NCBI GenBank assembly: GCA_022360055.1
Contig: JAKSDO010000011.1
Location: 62,001-126,000 of the forward strand
DNA: 64,000 bases
Direction: 5' to 3'
DNA from: Cytophagales bacterium
GTDB taxonomy: Bacteria > Bacteroidota > Bacteroidia > Cytophagales > Cyclobacteriaceae
Made by a program: the position numbers and the translations under genes. Under the pieces are notes generated by a model. The model made no database searches and had not been told where the DNA came from. It saw only the letters and a list, made by a program, of their open reading frames with translations. This document shows, one piece after another, positions 27,539 through 36,302 of the stretch. Positions within the stretch are counted from its first letter, which is position 1. Every line of letters begins with the position of its first letter.

Positions 27539-28611
27539 TATCGAGGTACGGTTTGATATATAATGATTCCGATTGTTGTGAAGATAATGTTGGGGATCCA
27601 TATGGCGACTATCGGGGCTATACTTCCTGCCTCCGCTGAAGTCCTGGAAAAAATAAAGAATATAATGTAGATAAATGCCAGTAAAAAACCGAGAGCGATC
27701 TGAAATCCCGCGCCCCCTCTTGCTTTGCGCGCAGATACCCCAAGCCCAATAAATGTAAGTATCAATGCCGCAAACGGTGAGGTATATCTGATGTATTTCT
27801 CAATTTCATATACTTCAATATCATCTGCCCCCCTGAGTTTCAACTCGTCGATATATGTATATAATTCATTCATCGTCAGCGTTTCAAAGCGGCTATAATC
27901 ACTTGAGAAATCCTTTGGATGAATTCTAAGGGTGGTGTCGATCGATTTACCTGTCGTGAAGATTTCTCTCATGTCCTTTATTTCTCTCTTTTTCCAGTTG
28001 CGCAGCCTCCATTTCTCCGTTTCCTTTTGCCACTCCATCCGGGAGGCCTCAAGCTTGTCGATCAACACACCATCTTCTATCGTCTCAAGTGTGGGCTTGT
28101 AACCGACATTATTACTTACGTTATAGCTCTGTAAATAAAGCAGTGTGGTGGGCGCAATTTTTATGTGTATATTTCGATCTGTGTTATGATATGTGCTTTT
28201 TATATATTGAAGTTCAAAAGCAACACGATCTTTGTTTCCATTTGGTATTACCCATCCGCCGAAATAGAAGGAGAGAATTCCAATAATCAGGGCCCCGATC
28301 ATATAAGGTCGCATTAATCTTCTAAAGCTGACTCCGCTACTCAGCATTGCTATGATCTCGGAATGCTGGGCCAGTTGGGAGGTCATAAAAACCACCGTGA
28401 TGAAAATTGTAATCGGAGTAATCATACCTGCGATGTATGGGATATAATCCATGTAATAATCAAAGATTTGCCGAAAAGTCAGCTCGTGTTTGATAAAATT
28501 TTCGTTTTGCTCCGTTATATGAATAATTACGACTACGAGCTCGATTACGAAAACTACAAAAAGATAAGACTTCAGGAACTTTTTAAGTATGTACCAATCC
28601 AGTATTTTCAT
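27538..28611 (-). CDS. LptF/LptG family LPS export permease
   Basis: 357 residues. YjgP/YjgQ-type permease: N-terminal MKILDWYILKKFLKSYLFVV with helix 1, helices 2-3 around residues 55-125 (MTSQLAQHSEIIAMLSSGVS is the cytoplasmic coupling segment), a periplasmic jellyroll domain (about 130-270), and three C-terminal helices. With LptB2 it extracts lipopolysaccharide from the inner membrane for transport to the surface. LptF and LptG cannot be told apart confidently here. It sits between tgt and eamA on one strand; the 92-bp gap upstream holds a copy of the interspersed repeat. Confidence 0.88.
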   Translation of the reverse strand: MKILDWYILKKFLKSYLFVVFVIELVVVIIHITEQNENFIKHELTFRQIFDYYMDYIPYIAGMITPITIFITVVFMTSQLAQHSEIIAMLSSGVSFRRLMRPYMIGALIIGILSFYFGGWVIPNGNKDRVAFELQYIKSTYHNTDRNIHIKIAPTTLLYLQSYNVSNNVGYKPTLETIEDGVLIDKLEASRMEWQKETEKWRLRNWKKREIKDMREIFTTGKSIDTTLRIHPKDFSSDYSRFETLTMNELYTYIDELKLRGADDIEVYEIEKYIRYTSPFAALILTFIGLGVSARKARGGAGFQIALGFLLAFIYIIFFIFSRTSAEAGSIAPIVAIWIPNIIFTTIGIIIYQTVPR

Positions 28612-28616
28612 TCATT

Positions 28617-28697
28617 TATATTTTTAGGTCGCTGACACACAGAGAAATATAATCATGCTTGTGTGCGTCCTGAGTTTGCTCCGGTCGTACCGGTTTC
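28617..28697 (+). repeat. Interspersed repeat, copy A
   Basis: About 80 bp between tgt and lptF. It aligns with copy C (41543-41622) over its whole length, including a left part with GCTGACACACA (28631-28641), and with copy B (32351-32398, reverse strand) over the right 48 bp, starting TAATCATGCTTGTG at 28650. In the 48-bp core A matches B at 40 positions and C at 39. It can form two hairpins: GACACACA with TGTGTGCGTC (one bulge), and CCGGT-CGT-ACCGG. Its nature is unknown. Confidence 0.75.
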
Positions 28698-28703
28698 GTA
28701 TAA

Positions 28704-29834
28704 TCATAACCTTCGTCCGAATACGCCCGCCATCTTTCTTTTCCAACCATCAAAAGTACCCTCGAGTATCTGTCGACGGGCAGAATTTACCAACCACAAA
28801 TAAAAAGCCAAATTGTGAATGCTGGCAATCTGGGCGCCTAATATTTCTTTACTTATAATTAAATGCCGCAAATAGGCTTTTGAGTAAAACCTGCTGATTT
28901 CATTATCCAGGCCCGGATCAATACAGCTTAAATCCTCTTTCCACTTTTCGTTGCGAATATTAATAATGCCTTCGGTCGTAAACAACATTCCGTTCCTCGC
29001 ATTCCTGGTCGGCATTACGCAGTCGAACATATCCACGCCCAGGGCGATGCATTCGAGAATATTCTCCGGCGTGCCGACGCCCATAAGATACCTGGGGCGA
29101 TCCGCCGGCAGTATATCACATACCAGATCTGTCATTTCATACATTTCTTCCGCGGGCTCTCCTACGGACAATCCGCCAATGGCATTGCCGTGCCTGCCGT
29201 AAGAAGCAATTGTCTCTGCCGAAATTGTTCTCAGGTCTTTGTAGGTGCTCCCTTGTACAATTGGAAAAAGATATTGCTCGTAGCTGTATTTTGGGGAAGT
29301 GGAGTCGAAATGATTACAACAACGACCGAGCCATCTATGCGTCATCTCCATGGAATTCTTGGCATAATTATATGCACACGGGTATGGCGTACATTCATCA
29401 AATGCCATTACGATGTCAGCTCCGATTGTCCGCTGAATATCCATTACATTTTCAGGTGTAAACAGATGATTCGAACCATCGATATGGGATTGAAATTTCA
29501 CTCCCTCCTCCTTGATTTTTCGGGCGTCGGCCAGTGAATATACCTGATATCCTCCACTGTCGGTTAAAATTGGTCTATTCCATCCATTAAATTTGTGAAG
29601 TCCGCCGGCTTTTTCAATTAAGTCAAGCCCGGGACGTAAATATAAATGGTAGGTATTGCCGAGAATAATCTGCGCTTTCACATCATCGATGAGTTCCCGC
29701 TGATGTACCGCTTTTACCGTACCTGCCGTGCCAACAGGCATAAAAATTGGAGTATCGATCTTTCCATGTGCTGTTGTCAGTGTCCCTGCGCGTGCCTTGG
29801 ACCCCAAATCGGATGCTGTAACATGAAATCTCAT
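28704..29834 (-). CDS. tgt: tRNA-guanine transglycosylase (queuine tRNA-ribosyltransferase)
   Basis: 376 residues, normal length. TIM-barrel active site: PILTDSGGYQVYSLA (catalytic Asp), MAFDECTPYP, GGLSVGEPAEEMYEM and GVDMFDCVMPTRNARNGM (nucleophile Asp). It replaces guanine at position 34 of tRNAs with GUN anticodons by preQ1. The C-terminal zinc site of the E. coli type (CxCxxC plus His) is not intact: the aligned stretch reads GLDNEISRFYSKAYLRHL, with Leu, Asn and Ser where cysteines are expected, while the later His in ASIHNLAFY is kept. I believe other Bacteroidota Tgts also deviate here, so activity is still likely. Confidence 0.93.
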   Translation of the reverse strand: MRFHVTASDLGSKARAGTLTTAHGKIDTPIFMPVGTAGTVKAVHQRELIDDVKAQIILGNTYHLYLRPGLDLIEKAGGLHKFNGWNRPILTDSGGYQVYSLADARKIKEEGVKFQSHIDGSNHLFTPENVMDIQRTIGADIVMAFDECTPYPCAYNYAKNSMEMTHRWLGRCCNHFDSTSPKYSYEQYLFPIVQGSTYKDLRTISAETIASYGRHGNAIGGLSVGEPAEEMYEMTDLVCDILPADRPRYLMGVGTPENILECIALGVDMFDCVMPTRNARNGMLFTTEGIINIRNEKWKEDLSCIDPGLDNEISRFYSKAYLRHLIISKEILGAQIASIHNLAFYLWLVNSARRQILEGTFDGWKRKMAGVFGRRL

Positions 29835-29945
29835 TTAAAAATCATATTGTAATAAAGCCAACAAAAATAAGCGATAATATTTATAATAAGATGCTATTAT
29901 CGCTTTACATTTGCCTTCCAAAATTAAGGCTAAAATTGTAAGTTG

Positions 29946-31055
29946 ATGTTAGAATTACTGTTCTGGGTGTACGTTGCTAGTGCCGGTACACAACTGTTTT
30001 TTTTGCTGTCGGTAATTGTCTCTTTGAAATTTTACAGGCTTCCGCAAAAAAGCAACATGGAAATTCCAGGGATTTCTATTGTAATCAGCGCAAAAAATGA
30101 ACTGGAAAATCTAAAAGTACTGATACCTAACCTGCTTGAGCAGGCTTGCGCTTCGTACGAGATAATACTCATAGACGACAGATCAACCGACGGCACTTAT
30201 GACTACGCCATCGACCTGGATCAACGGGAAGAAAAATTCAGACTGGTAAGAATCGATAGTACCCCGGATCATATTAACAATAAAAAATATGCGCTCACGC
30301 TTGGAATCCGGGCGGCGAAATATGAATATATTCTGCTTACCGACGCAGATTGTATTCCCGAAAGCTCCAATTGGATTCGCGAAATGAGCCGGGGATTCAA
30401 CACGGATAAAAAGATTTTTTCGATCGGATATTCCCAGTATTTAAATGCCAAAGGATTTCTAAACCAGTTCATTAAATACGAAACGATTCTTACGGCCATC
30501 AACTATTTTGGAATTGGCCTTCTTGGAAAACCTTATATGGCTGTCGGAAGAAATATTGCGTACAGAAAATCGTTCTTCTTAGACAACAATGGATTTGGAA
30601 AATTCCAAAATGTGGTAGGTGGCGATGATGATCTGTTGATAAATCAATACGCAAAGAGAAATAATACTTCGTTCATTTTGTCTCAGGAATCAATTGTTTA
30701 TTCAATTCCCAAAAAAAAATGGAGTGAGTTTTTCCTTCAGAAAACCCGTCATCTGGCCGTTGGGAAACATTATAAGCTTACTGACAAATTGTTGCTTGGC
30801 ATATTGACTTTATCAAAAATAGTCTTTTGGGCCAGCTTCATTACGGCAATTATGTCAGCTTTTAAAACTTATTTCGTCCTTGCAGGTTTTTTTATTGTTA
30901 TGGTATCATTATTGACAGCTATTCTTTTATTGAAGAAAAAGACCGGGGACAAATCAAGTATTTGGATGTTACCTATCTTAGATTTTATATTCATATTTTA
31001 CTATATTTCGACCGGCCTCAAAGTTCTGCTCACAAAAAAAGTTAGATGGAAATAG
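29946..31055 (+). CDS. Family 2 glycosyltransferase, membrane-bound
   Basis: 369 residues from the ATG at 29946 (a TTG precedes it in frame). N-terminal membrane helix (residues 1-25), then a GT-A domain: ISIVISAKNELENLKVLIPN, nucleotide-binding IILIDDRSTDGTYD, the DxD-type TDADCIPES, and VVGGDDDLLINQ plus QKTRHLAVGKHY (Q/RxxRW-like region). Two or three helices at the C-terminus (about 285-365) anchor it. It probably adds sugars to a lipid or polysaccharide on the cytoplasmic side. It overlaps the following sigma gene by ten bases, so the two are translated together. Confidence 0.87.
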   Translation: MLELLFWVYVASAGTQLFFLLSVIVSLKFYRLPQKSNMEIPGISIVISAKNELENLKVLIPNLLEQACASYEIILIDDRSTDGTYDYAIDLDQREEKFRLVRIDSTPDHINNKKYALTLGIRAAKYEYILLTDADCIPESSNWIREMSRGFNTDKKIFSIGYSQYLNAKGFLNQFIKYETILTAINYFGIGLLGKPYMAVGRNIAYRKSFFLDNNGFGKFQNVVGGDDDLLINQYAKRNNTSFILSQESIVYSIPKKKWSEFFLQKTRHLAVGKHYKLTDKLLLGILTLSKIVFWASFITAIMSAFKTYFVLAGFFIVMVSLLTAILLLKKKTGDKSSIWMLPILDFIFIFYYISTGLKVLLTKKVRWK

Positions 31056-31654
31056 ATAAAAACTTCTCAGATAAGGCGCTCGAAGATTTCCGACTTATCG
31101 ACCAGGCAACCATAGAAAATGATGAACAGGCATTCGCCGAATTAATGAAGCGATACAAAAAGCCCGTGTATCATATGATATTGAAGATGGTCCGGAATGT
31201 TGATGATGCCGAAGATCTTACCATCGAGGCATTTGCCAAGGCTTTTAAAAATCTGAAACGATTCAAAAAGGATTATACCTTTTCTACCTGGCTTTTCAGA
31301 ATTGCGACAAACAATGCCATAGACTTTATTAGAAAAAAGAAGCTTGAAACCATGAGTTTGGATTCTTCCTTCAAAGATGATAGCGGAGAAGCGGTTAAAA
31401 TCGATGTGGAAGACAATGAACTGAATCCGATGGAGGAGACCATAAAGAGTCAGAAAATAGAACTGATACGAATATTTGTAGACAAGCTGCCTCCCAAATA
31501 TCAACGCCTTGTAAAATTGAGATATTTCGATGAGCTGTCCTATGAGGAAATAGCAAAAGAATTGGAGGCTCCTTTGGGGACGGTGAAAGCGCAATTACAC
31601 CGGGCCCGGGAGTTGATGTATGACCTGGTCAAGGGCAAAGAGCAGCATATATGA
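31046..31654 (+). CDS. ECF-type RNA polymerase sigma factor
   Basis: 202 residues. Region 2: NVDDAEDLTIEAFAKAFKN, then FSTWLFRIATNNAIDFIRKK; region 4: LPPKYQRLVKLRYFDELSYEEI, then APLGTVKAQLHRARELM. A linker rich in acidic residues separates them. No anti-sigma gene is next to it; instead it lies between a glycosyltransferase (10-base overlap) and rsmG (one-base gap). Homologues in this position beside rsmG are common in Bacteroidota as far as I recall. Regulon unknown. Confidence 0.9.
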   Translation: MEIDKNFSDKALEDFRLIDQATIENDEQAFAELMKRYKKPVYHMILKMVRNVDDAEDLTIEAFAKAFKNLKRFKKDYTFSTWLFRIATNNAIDFIRKKKLETMSLDSSFKDDSGEAVKIDVEDNELNPMEETIKSQKIELIRIFVDKLPPKYQRLVKLRYFDELSYEEIAKELEAPLGTVKAQLHRARELMYDLVKGKEQHI

Positions 31655-31655
31655 T

Positions 31656-32297
31656 ATGCATCCATACTTTGATCTCATTCCAAAATATTTTCCTGAACTT
31701 TCAGGTAAGAAACTGCAACAACTGGAGCTCCTGTGGGATTTTTACCACGAATGGAATGCAAAAATTAACGTAATCTCCAGGAAAGATATTGATGTACTGT
31801 ACCTGCGTCATGTATTACATTCCTTGTCTATCGCAAAGATCTTCAAATTTAAGGCGGGAACCAGGATATTGGACGTCGGGACCGGGGGAGGATTCCCGGG
31901 AATACCGCTGAGCGTTTATTTCCCCGAAGTTGAGTTTACATTAATTGATTCGGTCGGGAAGAAGGTAAAGGTCGTGAATGAAGCAATAAAAGCATTGAAT
32001 ATCCGCAACTCCGGAGGAAGGCATATTCGCGCGGAAGAAATCAGCGAGCAGTTTGACTTTATCGTTAGTCGGGCGGTTACCCAATTGCCGAAGTTTGTCG
32101 CCTGGGTCTCTAAAAACATAAAGAAGGGAAACACATCCGGTCTCGAAAATGGCATCATCTACATCAAAGGCGGAGATCTGTATGAAGAATTGAAAGCTGT
32201 CCGCTGGAGAAATCAGGTTTATGACATTGCGGTCCATTTCAGGGAAGATTTTTTCGACACCAAAAAGGTGGTGCACTTGATGCCTCCGACTCCTTGA
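31656..32297 (+). CDS. rsmG: 16S rRNA (guanine-527-N7)-methyltransferase
   Basis: 213 residues from the ATG at 31656, one base after the sigma stop; the longer frame from 31620 would overlap the sigma gene. GidB family: NVISRKDIDVLYLRHVLHSL, SAM-binding LDVGTGGGFPGIPLSVYFP (about residues 70-88), VSRAVTQLPKFVAW, and the closing DIAVHFREDFFDTKKVVHL. It methylates G527 in the decoding region of 16S rRNA. Loss gives low-level streptomycin resistance in other bacteria. Last gene of the GT2-sigma-rsmG unit. Confidence 0.94.
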   Translation: MHPYFDLIPKYFPELSGKKLQQLELLWDFYHEWNAKINVISRKDIDVLYLRHVLHSLSIAKIFKFKAGTRILDVGTGGGFPGIPLSVYFPEVEFTLIDSVGKKVKVVNEAIKALNIRNSGGRHIRAEEISEQFDFIVSRAVTQLPKFVAWVSKNIKKGNTSGLENGIIYIKGGDLYEELKAVRWRNQVYDIAVHFREDFFDTKKVVHLMPPTP

Positions 32298-32350
32298 ATA
32301 ATTGCTGAACTCCCATACCCGGTAGTGTCCAAACAATTTTTTGTCATGGT

Positions 32351-32398
32351 GGGACCGGCATGGCCGGAGCAAATTCAGGACACACACGAGCATGATTA
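32351..32398 (-). repeat. Interspersed repeat, copy B (core only)
   Basis: 48-bp core on the minus strand, reading TAATCATGCTCGTGTGTGTC onward and including CCTGAATTTGCTCC and the hairpin CCGGC-CAT-GCCGG. It matches copies A and C at 40 of 48 positions each. The left arm with GACACAC seen in A and C is absent. The right flank continues to GTGTCC at 32325-32330, which inversely mirrors GGACAC at 32378-32383; this may be chance. Confidence 0.72.
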
Positions 32399-32502
32399 GA
32401 GGTGGATACCTTCAAAAAAAGTCTGAACCGAGGCCAAAGAAAAAAATGGTTCGCGTCCCGGCTTCCCCCTCCACTGTAAAACTTTTTATTTCCAAAACCG
32501 TC

Positions 32503-32549
32503 AAATTCCCGCAACTTTTCCTTAAGTTGAAAACTTAATTGCGGAATTT
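32503..32549 (+). promoter_or_regulatory. Long imperfect inverted repeat upstream of dnaE
   Basis: Outer arms AAATTCCCGCAA (32503-32514) and TTGCGGAATTT (32539-32549) pair with one bulged C. Inner arms TTAAGTT and AACTTAA (32522-32528, 32532-32538) pair perfectly around a GAA loop. A 7-base bulge separates inner and outer arms on the left. A short T-run follows, so it may end the upstream transcript; a protein-binding palindrome is the alternative. Confidence 0.45.
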
Positions 32550-32597
32550 TTCCAGCATTACTTTAATCATTCATAATTAATATTCTGATCACCAATT

Positions 32598-35500
32598 ATG
32601 TACCTGATATTTGATACAGAGACCACCGGTCTGCCTAAGAACAAACAAGCTCCGCTTACGGATTTTGACAACTGGCCCAGGGTAGTTCAGATCGCATGGC
32701 AGCTTCATGACCGTACCGGGAAGTTGATTTCGAATGAAAACATAATTGTGAAGCCCGAAGGATTTACGATACCCTTCAACGCGGAAAAAGTGCACGGCAT
32801 CTCCACTCGGCGGGCGCAGGAAGAAGGAAAGCCGCTTGATGAAGTACTTGATCGGTTTTCACAGGATCTTAACCGGGCAAAACTCATCATAGGTCACAAC
32901 ATCCTGGATTTTGATGTTAAAGTTGTCGGAGCGGAATATTTAAGGAGAACTAAAAACAACGTAATTTCCGAAAAAGAAGCTCTTGATACACAATTGGCCT
33001 CTACCGAGTATTGCGCTATCCCGGGGGGGCGCGGAGGTCAATTTAAGTGGCCCACCCTTCTGGAGCTTCATACAAAACTGTTTGGTGAAGGATTTGGCGA
33101 CGCGCACGACGCTGCTTATGACGTAGCGGCTAACGCCAAATGCTATTTTGGTTTACTCAAAGAAAGGGTAGCAAAACCTTTTGATGATACCCCGTTAGGG
33201 GATATTGAGTATGAACCTCCTGTACTTGAGGACGCTAATTTTGCCAAAAAGGAAAAATCAAATGTAAAATTTGTCGACACATCTGTCGTACACAGAGAGG
33301 TTACCACCCCTTTTAGCCACCTTCATTTGCATTCCCAGTTTTCGGTGTTGCAGGCCACTCCGGATATTAAGGGAATTATTCAGAAAGCCAAGGAATACAA
33401 AATGCCCGCTGTTGCCTTGACAGATTTGGGCAATATGTTCGGAGCATTCAAATTTGTGCGCGAGGCACTTGCCAATGAAATAAAACCGATAGTCGGATGT
33501 GAATTTTTTGTAGCAGAAGAACGCCTGAAATTAAAATTTACAAAAGATAATCCCGACAAACGATTCAACCAGGTCTTATTGGCAAAAAACAAAGCCGGTT
33601 ATCTCAACCTGGCTAAATTGAGCTCTTATGGTTACTCGGAAGGGCTGTACGGTCTTTACCCTCGAATCGACAAGGATCTTATAAAAAAATATTCCGAAAA
33701 TGTTATCGCCTTGTCCGGAGGATTGAATGGAGAGATTCCGCACCTGATCCTGAACGTGGGAGAACACCAGGCCGAGGATGCACTAAAATGGTGGATTCAA
33801 GTATTTGGGGAGGACTTCTATATCGAATTGCTGCGGCACGGACTTGAAGAAAACAACCGCGCAAATGAGGTATTGCTCAACTTTGCTGAGAAGTATGACG
33901 TAAAGGTAGTCGCTGCAAACGAGGTCTATTACCTCGACCAAAGTAATGCAAACGCTCATGACATCCTGTTGTGCGTAAAAGAAAACGAATTGCAGTCCAC
34001 ACCTATCGGCCGAGGGAGAGGATTTCGATATGGTTTTCCAAACCAGGAATTCTATTTCAAGTCCCAGGAGGATATGAAAGAGCTCTTCAAAGATCACCCC
34101 GAGGCGATCGAAAATATCAACGAGGTCGTAAATAAAATCGAATCCTTTGAGCTGGACCGCGATGTGCTCTTGCCGGCCTTCGCCATACCGGACGGGTTTG
34201 ATTCGGAAGATGAATACCTGCGTCACCTAACCTATGAAGGCGCCAAACGACGATATGTGGAAATTACGCCGGAGATACGTGAGCGGCTGGATTTTGAATT
34301 GGACACTATAAAAAATACCGGCTATCCGGGTTATTTTTTAATCGTGCAGGATTTTACCTCCGAAGCCAGAAAAATGGGGGTCTCGGTAGGACCTGGCCGT
34401 GGATCTGCTGCGGGATCTGCCGTAGCCTATTGCATCGGTATTACAAATGTCGATCCGATTGCCTATGATCTGCTGTTTGAGCGGTTTCTGAACCCGGACA
34501 GGGTCTCACTTCCGGACATAGACATCGATTTCGATGACGAAGGTCGGGGAAAAATCATTGACTATGTTGTCAAGAAATATGGGAAGAACCAGGTAGCTCA
34601 GATCATCACCTACGGAACAATGGCGGCGAAATCATCGATAAGAGATGCTGCGCGCGTAATGGAACTACCGCTTTCCAATGCAAACAACCTTGCAAAACTT
34701 GTCCCGGAACGCCCCGGAACCACGCTGGTAAAAGCATTTAAAGAAGTACACGAACTCGAAGAAATCAGTAAGGAACAAAGCAAGGAAGCCGATGTACTCA
34801 AGCAGGCAAGGGTGCTTGAAGGCTCCGTGAGAAATACCGGCCTTCACGCCTGCGGAGTGATTATCACGCCTGACGATATCACCAATTTCATTCCGGTATG
34901 CACATCAAAGGACTCGGACCTTTTCGTTACCCAGTTTGACAATAGCGTTGTAGAGAGTGCCGGAATGTTAAAGATGGACTTTCTGGGATTAAAGACGCTC
35001 TCCATCATTAAAACGGCGCTTGAAAACATAAAAAAGCGGCACGGCGTTGAAATCGATATTGATTCCATCCCGCTCGACGATAAACTTACTTTTGAATTGT
35101 ACCAGAAAGGTCATACAAATGGCACCTTCCAGTTTGAGAGCGCCGGTATGCAGAAACACCTTCGGGCGTTAAAACCCGATAAGTTTGAAGATCTCATCGC
35201 GATGAATGCCCTGTATCGACCCGGACCCATGGAATATATCCCGAATTTCGTTAAGCGAAAACATGGAGAAGAGGAAATTACCTACGATATACCGGCCATG
35301 GAGGAGAATCTCGCCGAAACCTACGGAATTACCGTCTATCAGGAGCAAGTAATGCTCTTATCTCAGAAACTGGCCAACTTCTCCAAAGGCGATGCGGATG
35401 TACTCAGGAAAGCAATGGGTAAAAAGATCTTTGCACTGCTGGAAAAATTGAAACCAAAATTTCTCAACGGCTGCAAAGAGAACGGACATGATGTTAAGGT

Positions 35501-36302
35501 GGCTGAAAAGATTTGGAAGGATTGGGAAGCTTTTGCCGCATACGCCTTCAACAAGTCACACTCCACCTGCTATTCTATTGTGGCATATCAGACTGCTTAT
35601 TTAAAGGCACACTATCCCGCCGAATATATGGCCTCGGTGCTTACACACAATCAAAGTCATATTGATAAAGTCACCTTTTTCATGGAAGAATGCCGTCATC
35701 AGGGGATCAAGGTACTCGGGCCCAACATCAATGAATCCGGATTGAATTTCGAAGTAAATAGAGATGGTGAAATCAGATTTGGTCTTGGAGCGATCAAAGG
35801 TGCCGGCGAAGCTGCGGTGCTGGCGATAATCAAGGAGCGTGAAAGCGGACTGTACAAGGATATATTTGATTTTGCAAAAAGGGTGAATTTGAGGGCTGTA
35901 AACAAGAAGACATTTGAGTGTATGGCCATGTCGGGTGCTTTTGACTGCTTTGAAAACTATCATAGGAGGCAATTCTTATTTGAACCTGAGAACGATATAA
36001 ACCTTATTGAAAAGGTTATAAAATACGGCAATAAGGAACAGACCGAAAAAAATGCGGCACAACAAAGTCTCTTTGGCGGCGACTCCGGCATACAGATACC
36101 GGTGCCAAAGGTTCCAAACTGCGAACTTTATGGAGAACTTGAAAAATTGAAAATCGAAAAAGAAGTCGTCGGATTTTATATCTCCGGTCATCCGCTCGAC
36201 CAGTTTAAGTTTGAAATTGGCACATTTGCCAAAACAAGTTCGCAGACCTTCAAGACCTGGACGGCAGAGTCGGCAGCGAACTATCGGTGGCGGGGATCGT
36301 GA
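32598..36302 (+). CDS. dnaE: DNA polymerase III alpha subunit with N-terminal exonuclease domain (frame-shifted near the 3' end)
   Basis: 1234 codons before the frame breaks. Order: DnaQ-like 3'-5' exonuclease (residues 1-190; DTETTGLP with Asp6 and Glu8, later HNILDFD and HDAAYDV); PHP domain from about 240 (HLHLHSQFS, LTDLGNMFG); polymerase core (GPGRGSAAGSAVAYCIG, and PDIDIDFDDEGRGKIIDY near 640 with catalytic aspartates); finger motifs (RPGPMEYIPNFVKRKHG); HhH region; HPLDQFKFEIG. It is the replicative polymerase subunit. At about 36231 the frame goes wrong and stops after 24 foreign codons (WRGS, stop). The rest continues at 36239-36781. One extra A in the run 36231-36234 restores a full 1394-residue protein. 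Confidence 0.93.
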   Translation: MYLIFDTETTGLPKNKQAPLTDFDNWPRVVQIAWQLHDRTGKLISNENIIVKPEGFTIPFNAEKVHGISTRRAQEEGKPLDEVLDRFSQDLNRAKLIIGHNILDFDVKVVGAEYLRRTKNNVISEKEALDTQLASTEYCAIPGGRGGQFKWPTLLELHTKLFGEGFGDAHDAAYDVAANAKCYFGLLKERVAKPFDDTPLGDIEYEPPVLEDANFAKKEKSNVKFVDTSVVHREVTTPFSHLHLHSQFSVLQATPDIKGIIQKAKEYKMPAVALTDLGNMFGAFKFVREALANEIKPIVGCEFFVAEERLKLKFTKDNPDKRFNQVLLAKNKAGYLNLAKLSSYGYSEGLYGLYPRIDKDLIKKYSENVIALSGGLNGEIPHLILNVGEHQAEDALKWWIQVFGEDFYIELLRHGLEENNRANEVLLNFAEKYDVKVVAANEVYYLDQSNANAHDILLCVKENELQSTPIGRGRGFRYGFPNQEFYFKSQEDMKELFKDHPEAIENINEVVNKIESFELDRDVLLPAFAIPDGFDSEDEYLRHLTYEGAKRRYVEITPEIRERLDFELDTIKNTGYPGYFLIVQDFTSEARKMGVSVGPGRGSAAGSAVAYCIGITNVDPIAYDLLFERFLNPDRVSLPDIDIDFDDEGRGKIIDYVVKKYGKNQVAQIITYGTMAAKSSIRDAARVMELPLSNANNLAKLVPERPGTTLVKAFKEVHELEEISKEQSKEADVLKQARVLEGSVRNTGLHACGVIITPDDITNFIPVCTSKDSDLFVTQFDNSVVESAGMLKMDFLGLKTLSIIKTALENIKKRHGVEIDIDSIPLDDKLTFELYQKGHTNGTFQFESAGMQKHLRALKPDKFEDLIAMNALYRPGPMEYIPNFVKRKHGEEEITYDIPAMEENLAETYGITVYQEQVMLLSQKLANFSKGDADVLRKAMGKKIFALLEKLKPKFLNGCKENGHDVKVAEKIWKDWEAFAAYAFNKSHSTCYSIVAYQTAYLKAHYPAEYMASVLTHNQSHIDKVTFFMEECRHQGIKVLGPNINESGLNFEVNRDGEIRFGLGAIKGAGEAAVLAIIKERESGLYKDIFDFAKRVNLRAVNKKTFECMAMSGAFDCFENYHRRQFLFEPENDINLIEKVIKYGNKEQTEKNAAQQSLFGGDSGIQIPVPKVPNCELYGELEKLKIEKEVVGFYISGHPLDQFKFEIGTFAKTSSQTFKTWTAESAANYRWRGS

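Larger units (their letters stand above)
32298..32597. other. 300-bp gap with repeat copy B and a long inverted repeat
   Basis: Between rsmG and dnaE. It holds the reversed repeat copy B (32351-32398) and an imperfect inverted repeat (32503-32549), each listed separately. No gene was found. The short frames across the repeat have no protein-like character. Confidence 0.6.

Noticed and set aside
28655..28858. Short frames starting MLVCVL in repeat copies A and B
   Set aside because: The shared start comes from the repeat DNA itself; the frames diverge at once afterwards and copy C does not keep the frame, so they are not a gene family.
36225..36245. Programmed -1 ribosomal frameshift site in dnaE
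   Set aside because: The run GCC AAA ACA is not a good slippery heptamer in the right phase and no downstream stem-loop is obvious. A one-base deletion in the A-run is simpler.
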